From assembly GCF_029783845.1 (NCBI RefSeq), contig NZ_LWID01000001.1, positions 1,612,001 to 1,676,000 of the forward strand: a stretch of 64,000 bases of DNA, in the 5' to 3' direction. The first letter of the stretch is position 1. Every line of letters starts with the position of its first letter. The stretch comes from Volucribacter amazonae. Its GTDB lineage: Bacteria; Pseudomonadota; Gammaproteobacteria; Enterobacterales; Pasteurellaceae. The notes under the pieces are model-generated. The model had not been told where the DNA came from, ran no database searches, and saw nothing but the letters and a program-made list of their open reading frames with translations. Shown in pieces: positions 36,801 through 44,552 of the stretch. The translations under genes and the position numbers were made by a program.

Positions 36801-37011
36801 ATTGGATAGGCTCAATATAGGTTACGTCCGCCATATTCGGATCGGTCATAATGGTGGCGGGGTTGGAATTAACTAAGATAACTTGATAACCTTCTTCACG
36901 TAAGGCTTTACAGGCTTGAGCGCCAGAATAATCAAACTCACAGGCTTGCCCAATCACAATAGGCCCTGCCCCAATAATCAGTATTTTGTTTATATCAGTA
37001 CGTTTTGGCAT
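33817..37011 (-). CDS. carB: Carbamoyl-phosphate synthase large subunit
   Basis: 1064 aa (E. coli 1073). Two homologous ATP-grasp halves each start with a KILIIGAGPIVIGQ / KIMILGGGPNRIGQ nucleotide motif. The first half phosphorylates bicarbonate, the second carbamate. The C-terminal allosteric domain is about 930-1064. It uses ammonia from CarA to make carbamoyl phosphate for arginine and pyrimidines. 14 bases downstream of carA, cotranscribed. Confidence 0.96.
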   Translation of the reverse strand: MPKRTDINKILIIGAGPIVIGQACEFDYSGAQACKALREEGYQVILVNSNPATIMTDPNMADVTYIEPIQWQTLAKIIEKERPDAILPTMGGQTALNCALDLAKHGVLAKYQVELIGASEDAIDKAEDRGRFKQAMTKIGLNTPKSFVCHSFDEAWAAQAEVGFPTLIRPSFTMGGSGGGIAYNRDEFQAICERGFDASPTHELLIEQSVLGWKEYEMEVVRDKADNCIIVCSIENFDPMGVHTGDSITVAPAQTLTDKEYQIMRNASLAVLREIGVDTGGANVQFAINPANGEMIVIEMNPRVSRSSALASKATGFPIAKVAAKLAVGYTLNELRNDITGGLIPASFEPSIDYVVTKVPRFAFEKFPQADDRLTTQMKSVGEVMAMGRTFQESLQKALRGLETGICGFNLMSEQPEKIRQELANPGPIRILYVADAFGAGFSLEEVHHYSKIDPWFLVQIQDLVQEELALEQRQLADLDYHELRRLKRKGFADKRIAQLTQSSEAEVRAKRHSLNLHPVYKRVDTCAGEFSSDTAYLYSSYEQECEARPSQRKKIMILGGGPNRIGQGIEFDYCCVHAALALRESGFETIMVNCNPETVSTDFDTSDRLYFEPLTLEDVLEIIHVEQPYGVIVHYGGQTPLKLANALHENGVNIIGTSADSIDAAEDRERFQQILQQLQLKQPENRTARNSQEALVLANEVGYPLVVRPSYVLGGRAMQIVYNDEELNRYMQEAVSVSEDSPILLDHFLNNAIEVDVDCICDGEQVFIGGIMQHIEQAGIHSGDSACSLPPYSLSQAIQQEIRRQTIAMAKALLVVGLMNVQFAVQNEVVYVLEVNPRASRTVPFVSKATGVPLAKIAARVMAGISLQQQQIYQEVTPQFYAVKEAVFPFIKFPGVDTILGPEMRSTGEVMGIGKTFAEAFIKAQMGAGERIPKTGKVFVSVDDKDKPRLLAVAKALQQQGYGLCATLGTAQYLRDNGVSVQTVNKVREGRPHIVDAIKNGEIAMVINTVGNLPESVTDSHSIRRSALQQKIFYQTTLAGAEALAESVQCLDQYDVYAIQQLH

Positions 37012-37025
37012 AATTTCTTTTTCTC

Positions 37026-38156
37026 TTAACAGGCTTTCGTTTGCTTTAAATAACCAATAAATTTATCAAATAAATAAGCTACATCTTGTGGGCCGGGGCT
37101 TGCTTCTGGGTGTCCTTGGAACGAAAAGGCTGGTTGATCCACTAATTCAATCCCTTGTACTGAATGGTCAAATAAGGAACGGTGGGTAACCTTAACATTG
37201 CTCGGTAAACTGTCTTCATCAACCTCAAAGCCATGATTTTGGCTAGTGATAAATACCTTTTGGCTAGCAAGGTCTTGCACTGGGTGATTTGCCCCATGAT
37301 GACCAAATGCCATTTTCTTGGTTTTTGCCCCAACCGCTAAACCTAATAATTGATGCCCTAAACAAATACCAAAAATCGGCTTTTTACTGGCTAATAAGGT
37401 TTTAATGGCGTTAATTGCGTAGTCGCAAGGTTCTGGATCACCGGGGCCATTAGAAAGAAAAATGCCGTCAGGATTATAGGCTAATACTTCTTCCGCTGAG
37501 GTTTTGGCTGGCACAACCGTAATTTTACAACCACGTTGAGCGAGCATACGCAAAATATTATGTTTTACCCCAAAGTCATAAGCCACAATATGATATTCGG
37601 CGTTATCAGCTTGGCTAAAACCTTGCCCTAATTGCCATTCGCCCTGTTGCCAAACATAGGGTTCAGAATGGGTAACCTGTTGTGCCAAATCTTTCCCTGC
37701 CATTGATCCAAATTGTTGAGCCAATGCTAATGCCTGTTGTTCATCAATATTGCCTGCCATAATACAGCCCGCTTGTGCCCCTTTTTCACGCAATAAACGG
37801 GTTAAACGGCGAGTATCAATATCCGCAATCGCCACCACTTGATTAGCGATTAAATACTCTTTTAAACTGGCATTGGCTCTAAAATTGCTATGTAGCAATG
37901 GCAGATCACGAATAATTAAGCCCGAGGCATAAATGCGATCTGATTCAACATCTTCGCTGTTGGTACCTGTATTGCCAATATGGGGATAGGTTAAAGTAAC
38001 TAATTGTTGATAATAAGAGGGATCGGTAAGAATTTCTTGGTAGCCTGTCATAGAGGTATTAAACACCACTTCGCCGACAGAATGACCGTTAATGCCAATT
38101 GATGAGCCGTAAAAGACCGAGCCATCAGCCAACACTAAAATTGCAGGTTCAGACAT
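37026..38156 (-). CDS. carA: Carbamoyl-phosphate synthase small subunit (glutaminase)
   Basis: 376 aa (E. coli 382). An N-terminal CarA-specific domain (ADGSVFYGSSIG, VVFNTSMTGYQEI) precedes a class I glutamine amidotransferase domain with nucleophile Cys in FGICLGHQLLGLA and catalytic His/Glu in FQGHPEASPGP. AGGAGTAATCC precedes the ATG. The probable ArgR-controlled promoter is about 290 bases upstream, and a Correia-like element lies between them. Confidence 0.96.
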   Translation of the reverse strand: MSEPAILVLADGSVFYGSSIGINGHSVGEVVFNTSMTGYQEILTDPSYYQQLVTLTYPHIGNTGTNSEDVESDRIYASGLIIRDLPLLHSNFRANASLKEYLIANQVVAIADIDTRRLTRLLREKGAQAGCIMAGNIDEQQALALAQQFGSMAGKDLAQQVTHSEPYVWQQGEWQLGQGFSQADNAEYHIVAYDFGVKHNILRMLAQRGCKITVVPAKTSAEEVLAYNPDGIFLSNGPGDPEPCDYAINAIKTLLASKKPIFGICLGHQLLGLAVGAKTKKMAFGHHGANHPVQDLASQKVFITSQNHGFEVDEDSLPSNVKVTHRSLFDHSVQGIELVDQPAFSFQGHPEASPGPQDVAYLFDKFIGYLKQTKAC

Positions 38157-38228
38157 GGATTACTCCTAAAAATATTGTTTGTTTGGTTGAACACTTACGA
38201 ATGCTCATTAACCACAACTTAGTAATTT

Positions 38229-38310
38229 TATAGCCGTTCCACTTTAAAATAATATTGTGTTGGCACGCCTCGCCATACCGCCTTGTCTTAATTTTAAATT
38301 GAAACGACTA
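38229..38310. repeat. Correia-like element, copy 11 (shortened core)
   Basis: 82 bp: TATAGCCGTTCCACTTTAAA, TGTTGGCACGCCTCGCC, CCGCCTTGTCTTA, TTAAATTGAAACGACTA. Lies in the presumed carAB leader, 73 bases from the carA start. Confidence 0.82.
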
Positions 38311-38435
38311 CGCATAAAAAATTGTGGGAAAACCCACCGCACTTTTATCAATTACCAAATCGTGTCTGAAAATTTAGCTGTGCTAAACTTGTCCATTTTA
38401 AATGAGCAAGCAAGTTGTTTCAAGCAAATTCACTT

Positions 38436-38474
38436 AATGACTAATTATTCACTTATTATGAATAATTATTTAAT
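38436..38474 (-). promoter_or_regulatory. Tandem ArgR (ARG) boxes upstream of carAB
   Basis: Two 18-bp boxes with the TGAAT-N4-ATTCA pattern: TGACT-AATT-ATTCA (38438-38451) and TGAAT-AATT-ATTTA (38459-38472), each with one mismatch. Box edges are 3 bp apart, centre to centre 21 bp, the arrangement used by hexameric ArgR. Confidence 0.72.
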
Positions 38475-38482
38475 TAATGCAA
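38455..38482 (-). promoter_or_regulatory. Putative carAB promoter overlapping the ARG boxes
   Basis: Minus strand: -35 TTGCAT (38482-38477), 16-base spacer, -10 CATAAT (38460-38455). The -10 lies between and over the ARG boxes, so bound ArgR would block it. Confidence 0.5.
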
Positions 38483-38487
38483 GATAA

Positions 38488-40674
38488 TTATGCAAATTCT
38501 TGCGGATCAATATCTAGTGACCAACGTACTTTATTAAGCAACTCAAAGGATTGCTGATGAAATTGCTGTAAAATCTGTTGTAACCCTTGACGAGAAGGAT
38601 ATTGTAACAATAATTGCCAGCGATATTGTCCTGCTTTTTTGCTATGAGGGGCAGGCATAGCCCCAAGAATTTGTAAACCTGTAAGCTGTTGTTGCTGAAA
38701 ATAATCCGCCACCTGTTGCAAGGCTTGTTCTGCCAAATGATTATCACGACTTTGAGCTTTAAATAAGGCTTGTGCTGAAAATGGTGGTAACCCCATACTA
38801 TGGCGTAAATGCAAGGCTTGCTCGGCAAAGGCAGGATAACCGCCTGTTAATAAGGCTTGTAATAAAGGGTGGTCAGGGTAATGGGTTTGCAACAAGACCT
38901 CGCCTTGTTTTTCCGCTCGCCCTGCACGCCCAGCCACTTGCACATAAAGCTGTGCCAAACGTTCTTCCGCACGAAAATCAAGGGAAAATAACGCACTATC
39001 CACATTGACAATCGCCACTAGGGTAACATTGGGAAAATGATGCCCTTTGGCTAACATTTGCGTTCCAATAAGAATTTGGCTTTTGCCCTGTTGAATATCC
39101 TTTAAATGCGCTTCTAATTTGCCCTTGCGCGCGGTACTATCTCGGTCTATGCGAGTAATATGATATTGTGGAAAACGCTGTTGTAAGGCTTGCTCAAGTT
39201 GTTCTGTGCCTAAGCCTGTGGTAATTAAATGGGTTGAGCCGCAAGATTCGCATTGATGAGGAATTGTGCGTTGAGCGTGGCAATAATGACAACGCAAAAC
39301 TTGTTGCTGTTGATGATAAGTATAGGGCTTTTCACAATGGCGACATTGGCAAATCCAACCACATTCGTGGCATAACAACACAGGGGCAAAACCACGCCGA
39401 TTAAGAAACAACAAGACTTGATTGCCTTTTTGCAAATGATCTTGCATACGGGCTAATAATTGGTGGGAAAGCCCTTGTTGCACCGCTTGCTTTTTCAAAT
39501 CAATGATCTGTTGTTGAACCGCTGTGCTTTGCCCTGCTCGTTGAGTCAGTTGAATTGCCTTGTATTTGCCATTTTGTACATTATTTAGGCTTTCAAGGCT
39601 TGGGGTTGCCGAACCCATCACAATGGGAATATCACAAAATTTAGCATAAAGCACCGCCAAATCTCGGGCATGATAACGCCAACCCTCTTGTTGCTTAAAA
39701 GAACTGTCGTGTTCTTCATCAATAATAATCAAGCCTAAATTGACAAATTGACTAAACAACGCCGAACGTGTGCCTATTACAATCGCCGTTTGCCCTGTTC
39801 TCACGCGTTGCCAAGCCTGCAAACGTTGATTGTCGTTTAAATGGGAATGTAGCACCTCAATCGCCACATTAAACCTTGCTTGAAAGCGTTGTACGGTTTG
39901 TGGGGTCAAGCCAATTTCCGGCACTAACACTAACACCTGTTGCCCTTTTTTTAGGATTTCCTCAATCAACTGCAAATAAATTTCGGTTTTGCCTGAACCC
40001 GTTACCCCCTGCAACAAAAAAGCGGCAAAGCCTTGTTGAAACACTAATTGGCTCATGGCTAGGGCTTGCTGTTTATTTAGGGTTAAACGGTTATCCTGAT
40101 TGACCAGCGGTTTATCCGCTAATTGTTGTTGCCAAGATTGTTCTTTCTCAAACTGTTGTTGCTCAATAACCAAGCCTTTTTGGATTAAAGGGTGCAAAAT
40201 GGTTCGGCTAATGGAAGAATGATCCTGCTGGGAAAGGCTTAATTGTTGCAAGGCTTGTCGCTGTTTTGGCGCACGTTTCAGCATATCATTATGCAAGGCT
40301 TGCTCACCAAGTGCGGTGAGTTTTAACAAAATTTTTGCTTTTGGCACCGCACTTTCCCCTTGCCGTAATTTAACAGGCAAGGCTTGCAATAACACCTCGC
40401 CCAAGGGGGCTTGATAATAATTGGCTGCCCAGTGAAGTAATTGCCACAATGTGGGCTGAAACAGGCTTTGCTGATCCAAAACCTCAATGACCTGCTTTAA
40501 TTGTTCCCTTGGCAAATCTGATTGAGGAGGAAAATCCACCACCACCGCCACTTTTTTTTGTGTCCCAAAAGGCACTAATACTCGGCTACCAATGGCTAAG
40601 GTCTGTTGTTCATCAAGCAAATAATCAAAACAACGCATTAAAGGGACAGCTAAGGCGACACGAATCAGTTTCAT
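38488..40674 (-). CDS. priA: Primosomal protein N' (replication restart helicase PriA)
   Basis: 728 aa (E. coli 732). N-terminal DNA-binding domain, superfamily 2 helicase core with Walker A GVTGSGKTEIY and DEEH box IIDEEHDSSFKQ, and a zinc-binding insertion with paired cysteines (CHECGWICQCRHC, then CHYCHAQ and CESCG). It reloads DnaB at stalled forks. AGGATTA precedes the ATG; it starts 9 bases after the upstream ABC transporter gene. Confidence 0.96.
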   Translation of the reverse strand: MKLIRVALAVPLMRCFDYLLDEQQTLAIGSRVLVPFGTQKKVAVVVDFPPQSDLPREQLKQVIEVLDQQSLFQPTLWQLLHWAANYYQAPLGEVLLQALPVKLRQGESAVPKAKILLKLTALGEQALHNDMLKRAPKQRQALQQLSLSQQDHSSISRTILHPLIQKGLVIEQQQFEKEQSWQQQLADKPLVNQDNRLTLNKQQALAMSQLVFQQGFAAFLLQGVTGSGKTEIYLQLIEEILKKGQQVLVLVPEIGLTPQTVQRFQARFNVAIEVLHSHLNDNQRLQAWQRVRTGQTAIVIGTRSALFSQFVNLGLIIIDEEHDSSFKQQEGWRYHARDLAVLYAKFCDIPIVMGSATPSLESLNNVQNGKYKAIQLTQRAGQSTAVQQQIIDLKKQAVQQGLSHQLLARMQDHLQKGNQVLLFLNRRGFAPVLLCHECGWICQCRHCEKPYTYHQQQQVLRCHYCHAQRTIPHQCESCGSTHLITTGLGTEQLEQALQQRFPQYHITRIDRDSTARKGKLEAHLKDIQQGKSQILIGTQMLAKGHHFPNVTLVAIVNVDSALFSLDFRAEERLAQLYVQVAGRAGRAEKQGEVLLQTHYPDHPLLQALLTGGYPAFAEQALHLRHSMGLPPFSAQALFKAQSRDNHLAEQALQQVADYFQQQQLTGLQILGAMPAPHSKKAGQYRWQLLLQYPSRQGLQQILQQFHQQSFELLNKVRWSLDIDPQEFA

Positions 40675-40683
40675 TAATCCTCG

Positions 40684-42522
40684 CTAATCCTCACTAAGAA
40701 AACCGCCACTTTGATGAGCCCAAAGTTTGGCATACAAGCCATTTTTCGCCAATAATTCATTATGCGTACCTTGCTCAACAATTTGCCCTTTATCTAACAC
40801 GATCAAACGATCCATTGAAGCAATGGTAGAAAGACGGTGGGCAATCGCAATCACCGTTTTATTTTCCATCATCTTATCTAAACTTTGCTGAATAGCGATT
40901 TCCACTTCAGAATCTAAGGCACTGGTGGCTTCATCAAGCAATAAAATCGGTGCATCTTTTAATAATACCCGAGCAATGGCAATGCGTTGTCGCTGTCCGC
41001 CTGATAATTTTACCCCACGCTCGCCCACTTGCGCATCATAGCCAGTTCGCCCCTGAGCATCAGTTAAAAGCGGAATAAAATCGGTAGCTTCCGCTTTGCT
41101 CGCCGCTAACATCATTTCTTCATCACTGGCTTGTGGACGACCATAAATAATATTTTCTCGCACAGAACGGTGTAATAACGAAGTATCCTGCGTTACCAAA
41201 CCAATTTGGCTACGCAAACTTTCCTGCTTAACTTGAGTAATATCCTGCCCATCAATGGTAATTTGCCCTGCTTGTGCTTCATAAAAACGTAACAATAAAT
41301 TGACGATAGTGGATTTACCTGCCCCAGAACGCCCAATTAAGCCCACTTTTTCCCCAGCCTTAATGGTTAAATTAAAGTCTTGCAACAAAGGTTTATGGGG
41401 ATCATAAGCAAAACTCACATGGTTAAATTGAATTTCCCCCTGATTGACCTTTAGTTCTGCTGCATTGGTTTTATCCACAATGGTATGAGGTTTAGACAGG
41501 GTATTCATACCGTCATTTACTGTACCAATATTCTCAAATAAACGAGCGGATTCCCACATAACCCATTGCGATAAATTTGCCACTCTTAACGCCATAGCAA
41601 TCGCGGTGGCAATCGCCCCCACATCAACGCTGTGTTGCTGCCATAACCAAATCCCCAATATTGAGGTGGTTAAAATTAACATTACATTTAACGCCCCCAC
41701 CACCGTATCTAATGAAGTGGCTAAACGCATTTGTGCATGAACAGTAACCATAAATTCTTGCATTGAACGCTTGGCATAGCTCGCCTCTCGCTCGCCATGG
41801 GAAAACAGTTTTACGGTGGTAATATTGGCATAAGCATCAGTAATCCGCCCCGTCATCAAGGAGCGTGCGTCCGCTTGTCGCTCGGCGGTTTTGGCTAAAC
41901 GAGGAATAAATAAACGTAAAATTACCACAAATCCTGCTAACCATAGAATAAAAGGCAAGACCAGCCAACCGTCTAAATTGACCAATACAATGCCAGAAGT
42001 AACAAAATAAACCACCACATAGGTCATCATATCCGCAATGGTTAGCACCGTATCCCGCACCGCCAACGCCGTCTGCATTACCTTAGCAGAAACCCGCCCC
42101 GCAAATTCATCTTGGTAAAAACTCAAACTTTGTCCAAGCATTAAACGATGAAAATTCCAACGCAACCGCATAGGGAAAACCCCTTGCAGGGTTTGTAAAC
42201 GGATTAACGATGCCACAAAACGCCAAGCAATACTTAGCAACAACAGCGCCAGCATTGCCATTAAGGCATATTTTTTCTCCACCCATAAAGTTTGCGGACT
42301 AAATTCCGTTAGCCAGTTCACGACTGTCCCCATAAATTGGAACAGTAATGCCTCCATAATGCCAATGCCGACAGTCATTAACGTCAACAACAAAATCCAG
42401 CCTTTCATACCTTGTAAGCTAGACCAAATAAACCCAAATAGTTTTTTCTCTGGCGTACTTGCTTGTTGATCGGGATAAGCATTAAGACGATTTTCAAACC
42501 AAGAGAAAATTTTATTAAACAT
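40684..42522 (-). CDS. ABC exporter half-transporter (fused permease and ATPase)
   Basis: 612 aa: six TM segments in the first 330 residues, then an ATPase domain with Walker A GRSGAGKST (about 395), signature LSGGQRQRIAIARVLL and Walker B PILLLDEATSALDS. This is the ABCB/MsbA-like exporter layout, working as a homodimer or with an unseen partner. It resembles the uncharacterised Haemophilus multidrug-type exporters rather than MsbA itself; substrate unknown. Followed by priA on the same strand. Confidence 0.88.
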   Translation of the reverse strand: MFNKIFSWFENRLNAYPDQQASTPEKKLFGFIWSSLQGMKGWILLLTLMTVGIGIMEALLFQFMGTVVNWLTEFSPQTLWVEKKYALMAMLALLLLSIAWRFVASLIRLQTLQGVFPMRLRWNFHRLMLGQSLSFYQDEFAGRVSAKVMQTALAVRDTVLTIADMMTYVVVYFVTSGIVLVNLDGWLVLPFILWLAGFVVILRLFIPRLAKTAERQADARSLMTGRITDAYANITTVKLFSHGEREASYAKRSMQEFMVTVHAQMRLATSLDTVVGALNVMLILTTSILGIWLWQQHSVDVGAIATAIAMALRVANLSQWVMWESARLFENIGTVNDGMNTLSKPHTIVDKTNAAELKVNQGEIQFNHVSFAYDPHKPLLQDFNLTIKAGEKVGLIGRSGAGKSTIVNLLLRFYEAQAGQITIDGQDITQVKQESLRSQIGLVTQDTSLLHRSVRENIIYGRPQASDEEMMLAASKAEATDFIPLLTDAQGRTGYDAQVGERGVKLSGGQRQRIAIARVLLKDAPILLLDEATSALDSEVEIAIQQSLDKMMENKTVIAIAHRLSTIASMDRLIVLDKGQIVEQGTHNELLAKNGLYAKLWAHQSGGFLSED

Positions 42523-42726
42523 ATTGAAACCTATTGAAATTCATTGCAATAAGAAAGGTAGCCAGTGGAAATTTGGCTACCTGAAAACTGTCGTTATTAT
42601 AGGCGAAAATAAGGGAATATTCAAAAATAATCCCTTGTGGTTTGTTTGGTGTTTTATGAAGCTACCTACAAATGTAACAGTTTTTAATAGCCTACTTTGG
42701 GCTAAAGTTAGCGATAATTTTATATT

Positions 42727-43419
42727 TTAGAGCAAATCAAACAACAAAAACTCACAGTCGCTCAATGGCGTGAGCGCTAAATGACTTTGTTGGCGAATAG
42801 CTAGCCCATCGCCTGCGTTTAATCGCAATTCGGTGTGGTGTAGTTCGCCTTTGATCATTTGCAACCAATAACGCCGTTTGGCATTGAGTTCAAGACGGAC
42901 AGGGGCGTGGTTAGCTGGGTATTGATAACGCCATAACTGCATATCTTGATACACTTGTAAAGCCTGTCCTTGTGGCTGGGGCGATAAAATCAGCGTACCG
43001 CCCACTTGGTCGGCAAATTGCCCTTGTTCGTAGCGTGGCGTGATGTTTTTTTGTTGCGGTAAAATCCAAATTTGGTAGAGATGCAAGGGTTCGTTATCGC
43101 TTGGGTTAAATTCGGCATGATAAATCCCTGTTCCTGCGGACATGATTTGAAATTCCCCTGCTTGCACTTGGGTTTGATTGCCCATGCTGTCTTGATGCGC
43201 CACGCGCCCTTGTCGCACATAGGTTAAAATTTCCATATTTTGGTGTGGGTGCAGCGGAAAGCCACTCTTAGGCGCAATCATATCTTCATTGATGACGCGT
43301 AAATGGGAAAAATGCAGATATTTTGGATCGTAATAATTGGCAAAGGAAAAGCTATGGTGGCTTGTCAACCAAGCGGTTTCACTTTTGCCACGTTCATGGG
43401 CTTTGCGTAATGAGGACAT
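42727..43419 (-). CDS. Pirin-family protein (YhhW-like, quercetinase type)
   Basis: 230 aa bicupin. Metal ligands of the N-terminal cupin are visible as HPHQNMEIL and IYHAEFNPS, with the pirin signature FSFANYYDPKYLHFSHLRVINED. Closest in memory is E. coli YhhW, which has quercetin dioxygenase activity in vitro; physiological role unclear. The ATG at 43419 has GGAGAAAA just upstream. G+C is higher than the window average. Divergent from the dead LysR regulator. Confidence 0.88.
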   Translation of the reverse strand: MSSLRKAHERGKSETAWLTSHHSFSFANYYDPKYLHFSHLRVINEDMIAPKSGFPLHPHQNMEILTYVRQGRVAHQDSMGNQTQVQAGEFQIMSAGTGIYHAEFNPSDNEPLHLYQIWILPQQKNITPRYEQGQFADQVGGTLILSPQPQGQALQVYQDMQLWRYQYPANHAPVRLELNAKRRYWLQMIKGELHHTELRLNAGDGLAIRQQSHLALTPLSDCEFLLFDLL

Positions 43420-43506
43420 GGTTTTCTCCAATCATTTTTATTTTTAAGTAAACGGATTATAATAGGCGATTATTCTCTTGATAATACCTGAAAAATCGCT
43501 TTCAGT

Positions 43507-43523
43507 TTTAAGTTAAACTTAAA
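43507..43523. promoter_or_regulatory. Palindromic LysR-type operator candidate
   Basis: TTTAAGTT-A-AACTTAAA is a perfect 17-bp dyad, 10 bases before the LysR start and 88 bases upstream of the pirin gene, the usual position of an autoregulatory LTTR box. Confidence 0.5.
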
Positions 43524-43532
43524 GATAATCTT

Positions 43533-44411
43533 ATGGAACACCTCAAAGCACTGTTACTGTTTCATCAGGTGTTGCAACAAGGCAGTATGAGTGCGGTTGC
43601 CAAGCAACAAGGTATTAGCCCCTCTGCGGTCAGCCAGCAACTCACCCAATTGGAGCAACATTACGGCGTTAAACTGCTCAACCGCAGTACGCGCAGTCTT
43701 AGTCCCACGCCAGCGGGCAAGGCATTATTGCAACAAACCGCCCAAATCCAACTTTTGCTTGAGCATACCGAGCAGCAGCTGCGCGCGTTGACAACGGAAA
43801 TCAGTGGCGAGGTTTGCATTAGCTTGCCGTCAGGGTTTGTCAATAGCCCGCCCATTGAGCAGTTAATCAAACAAATCAAGTGACAACTGCCCCATATTCA
43901 GCTCCATTTGTTGCCAGAAGACTAGCACATAGACTTAAGCCAACAGCCAGTTGATATTGCCATTCGCGCCAGCACCCCTTTAAAGGATAGCCATTTGATT
44001 GCGCGTTATCTTGCCAGTTGGCAATTAGTGCTTTGTGCCAGCCCCCATTATTTGCAACAACACCCCATCAACAATCTGCAAGAACTTGCCCAGCACGATT
44101 GGATTGTGAGCAAAGACAGCGTTTGGCAAACGCTTTTTCAGCATACCGCCCTCAGCGATATTCCTTGCCATCGCGTCCTTCATTGCCCCTTACTGCTTGC
44201 CTGCCGTACCCTCGCCCTTGCGGGGCAGGGCATTACGCTCCAGCTTGCGGGGGAGATTGCCCCTTATTTGCAAAGCGGTGAATTGGTTGCCGTTCTCCCC
44301 GAGATTTCATTACCACGTTACAATCTTTACGCGGTAACCCGTCAACGCCAATTACCTGCCAAAGTATCCGCCGTACTGGGTTTATTGAAAGATTGTTTTC
44401 AAGAAGCGTAA
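43533..44411 (+). pseudogene. LysR-type transcriptional regulator inactivated by two in-frame stop codons
   Basis: One continuous frame would encode about 292 aa, the normal LysR length. The N-terminal winged helix-turn-helix (FHQVLQQGSMSAVAKQQGIS, SAVSQQLTQLEQ) and effector domain (VDIAIRAST to the C-terminus) are recognisable. The frame is broken by TGA at 43881-43883 and TAG at 43923-43925, between residues typical of a LysR effector domain (HIQLHLLPED, then HIDLSQQPVDIAIR). No frameshift. It once probably regulated the divergent pirin gene. Locally G+C-rich. Confidence 0.88.
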
Positions 44412-44439
44412 AAGTGCGGTCGGTTTGGCAAACATTTTC

Positions 44440-44451
44440 AGGCTGCCTGAA
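44440..44451 (+). other. Neisseriaceae-type DNA uptake sequence (Simonsiella dialect)
   Basis: AGGCTGCCTGAA is identical to the dialect I recall as AG-simDUS. It sits in a TTTCAGGC-T-GCCTGAAA palindrome, 20 bases after a Haemophilus-type uptake signal (44412-44420). Confidence 0.7.
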
Positions 44452-44552
44452 ATTTTTATTGACTTGTGAAAGTGCGGTGGGTTTTCAGAAAATTGATTTC
44501 TCTTTGCTTAATCAAACCATATAATAAAATTTTTCTATTTTTAGGAGGCGAT

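Larger units (their letters stand above)
38157..38487. other. 331-bp carAB control region
   Basis: Between carA (5' end) and priA (3' end), both on the minus strand. From carA outward: a Correia-like element (38229-38310), an uptake signal in complement near 38335, and an AT-rich segment with tandem ArgR boxes and a promoter at 38436-38482. No gene. Confidence 0.75.

Noticed and set aside
33817..37011. Plus-strand frames of about 100 codons opposite carB
   Set aside because: Shadows of carB; carB is full length with all domains.
43533..44411. Stop-codon readthrough or selenocysteine in the LysR gene
   Set aside because: Two different stops (TGA and TAG) within 42 bases and no recoding element visible; pseudogene is simpler.
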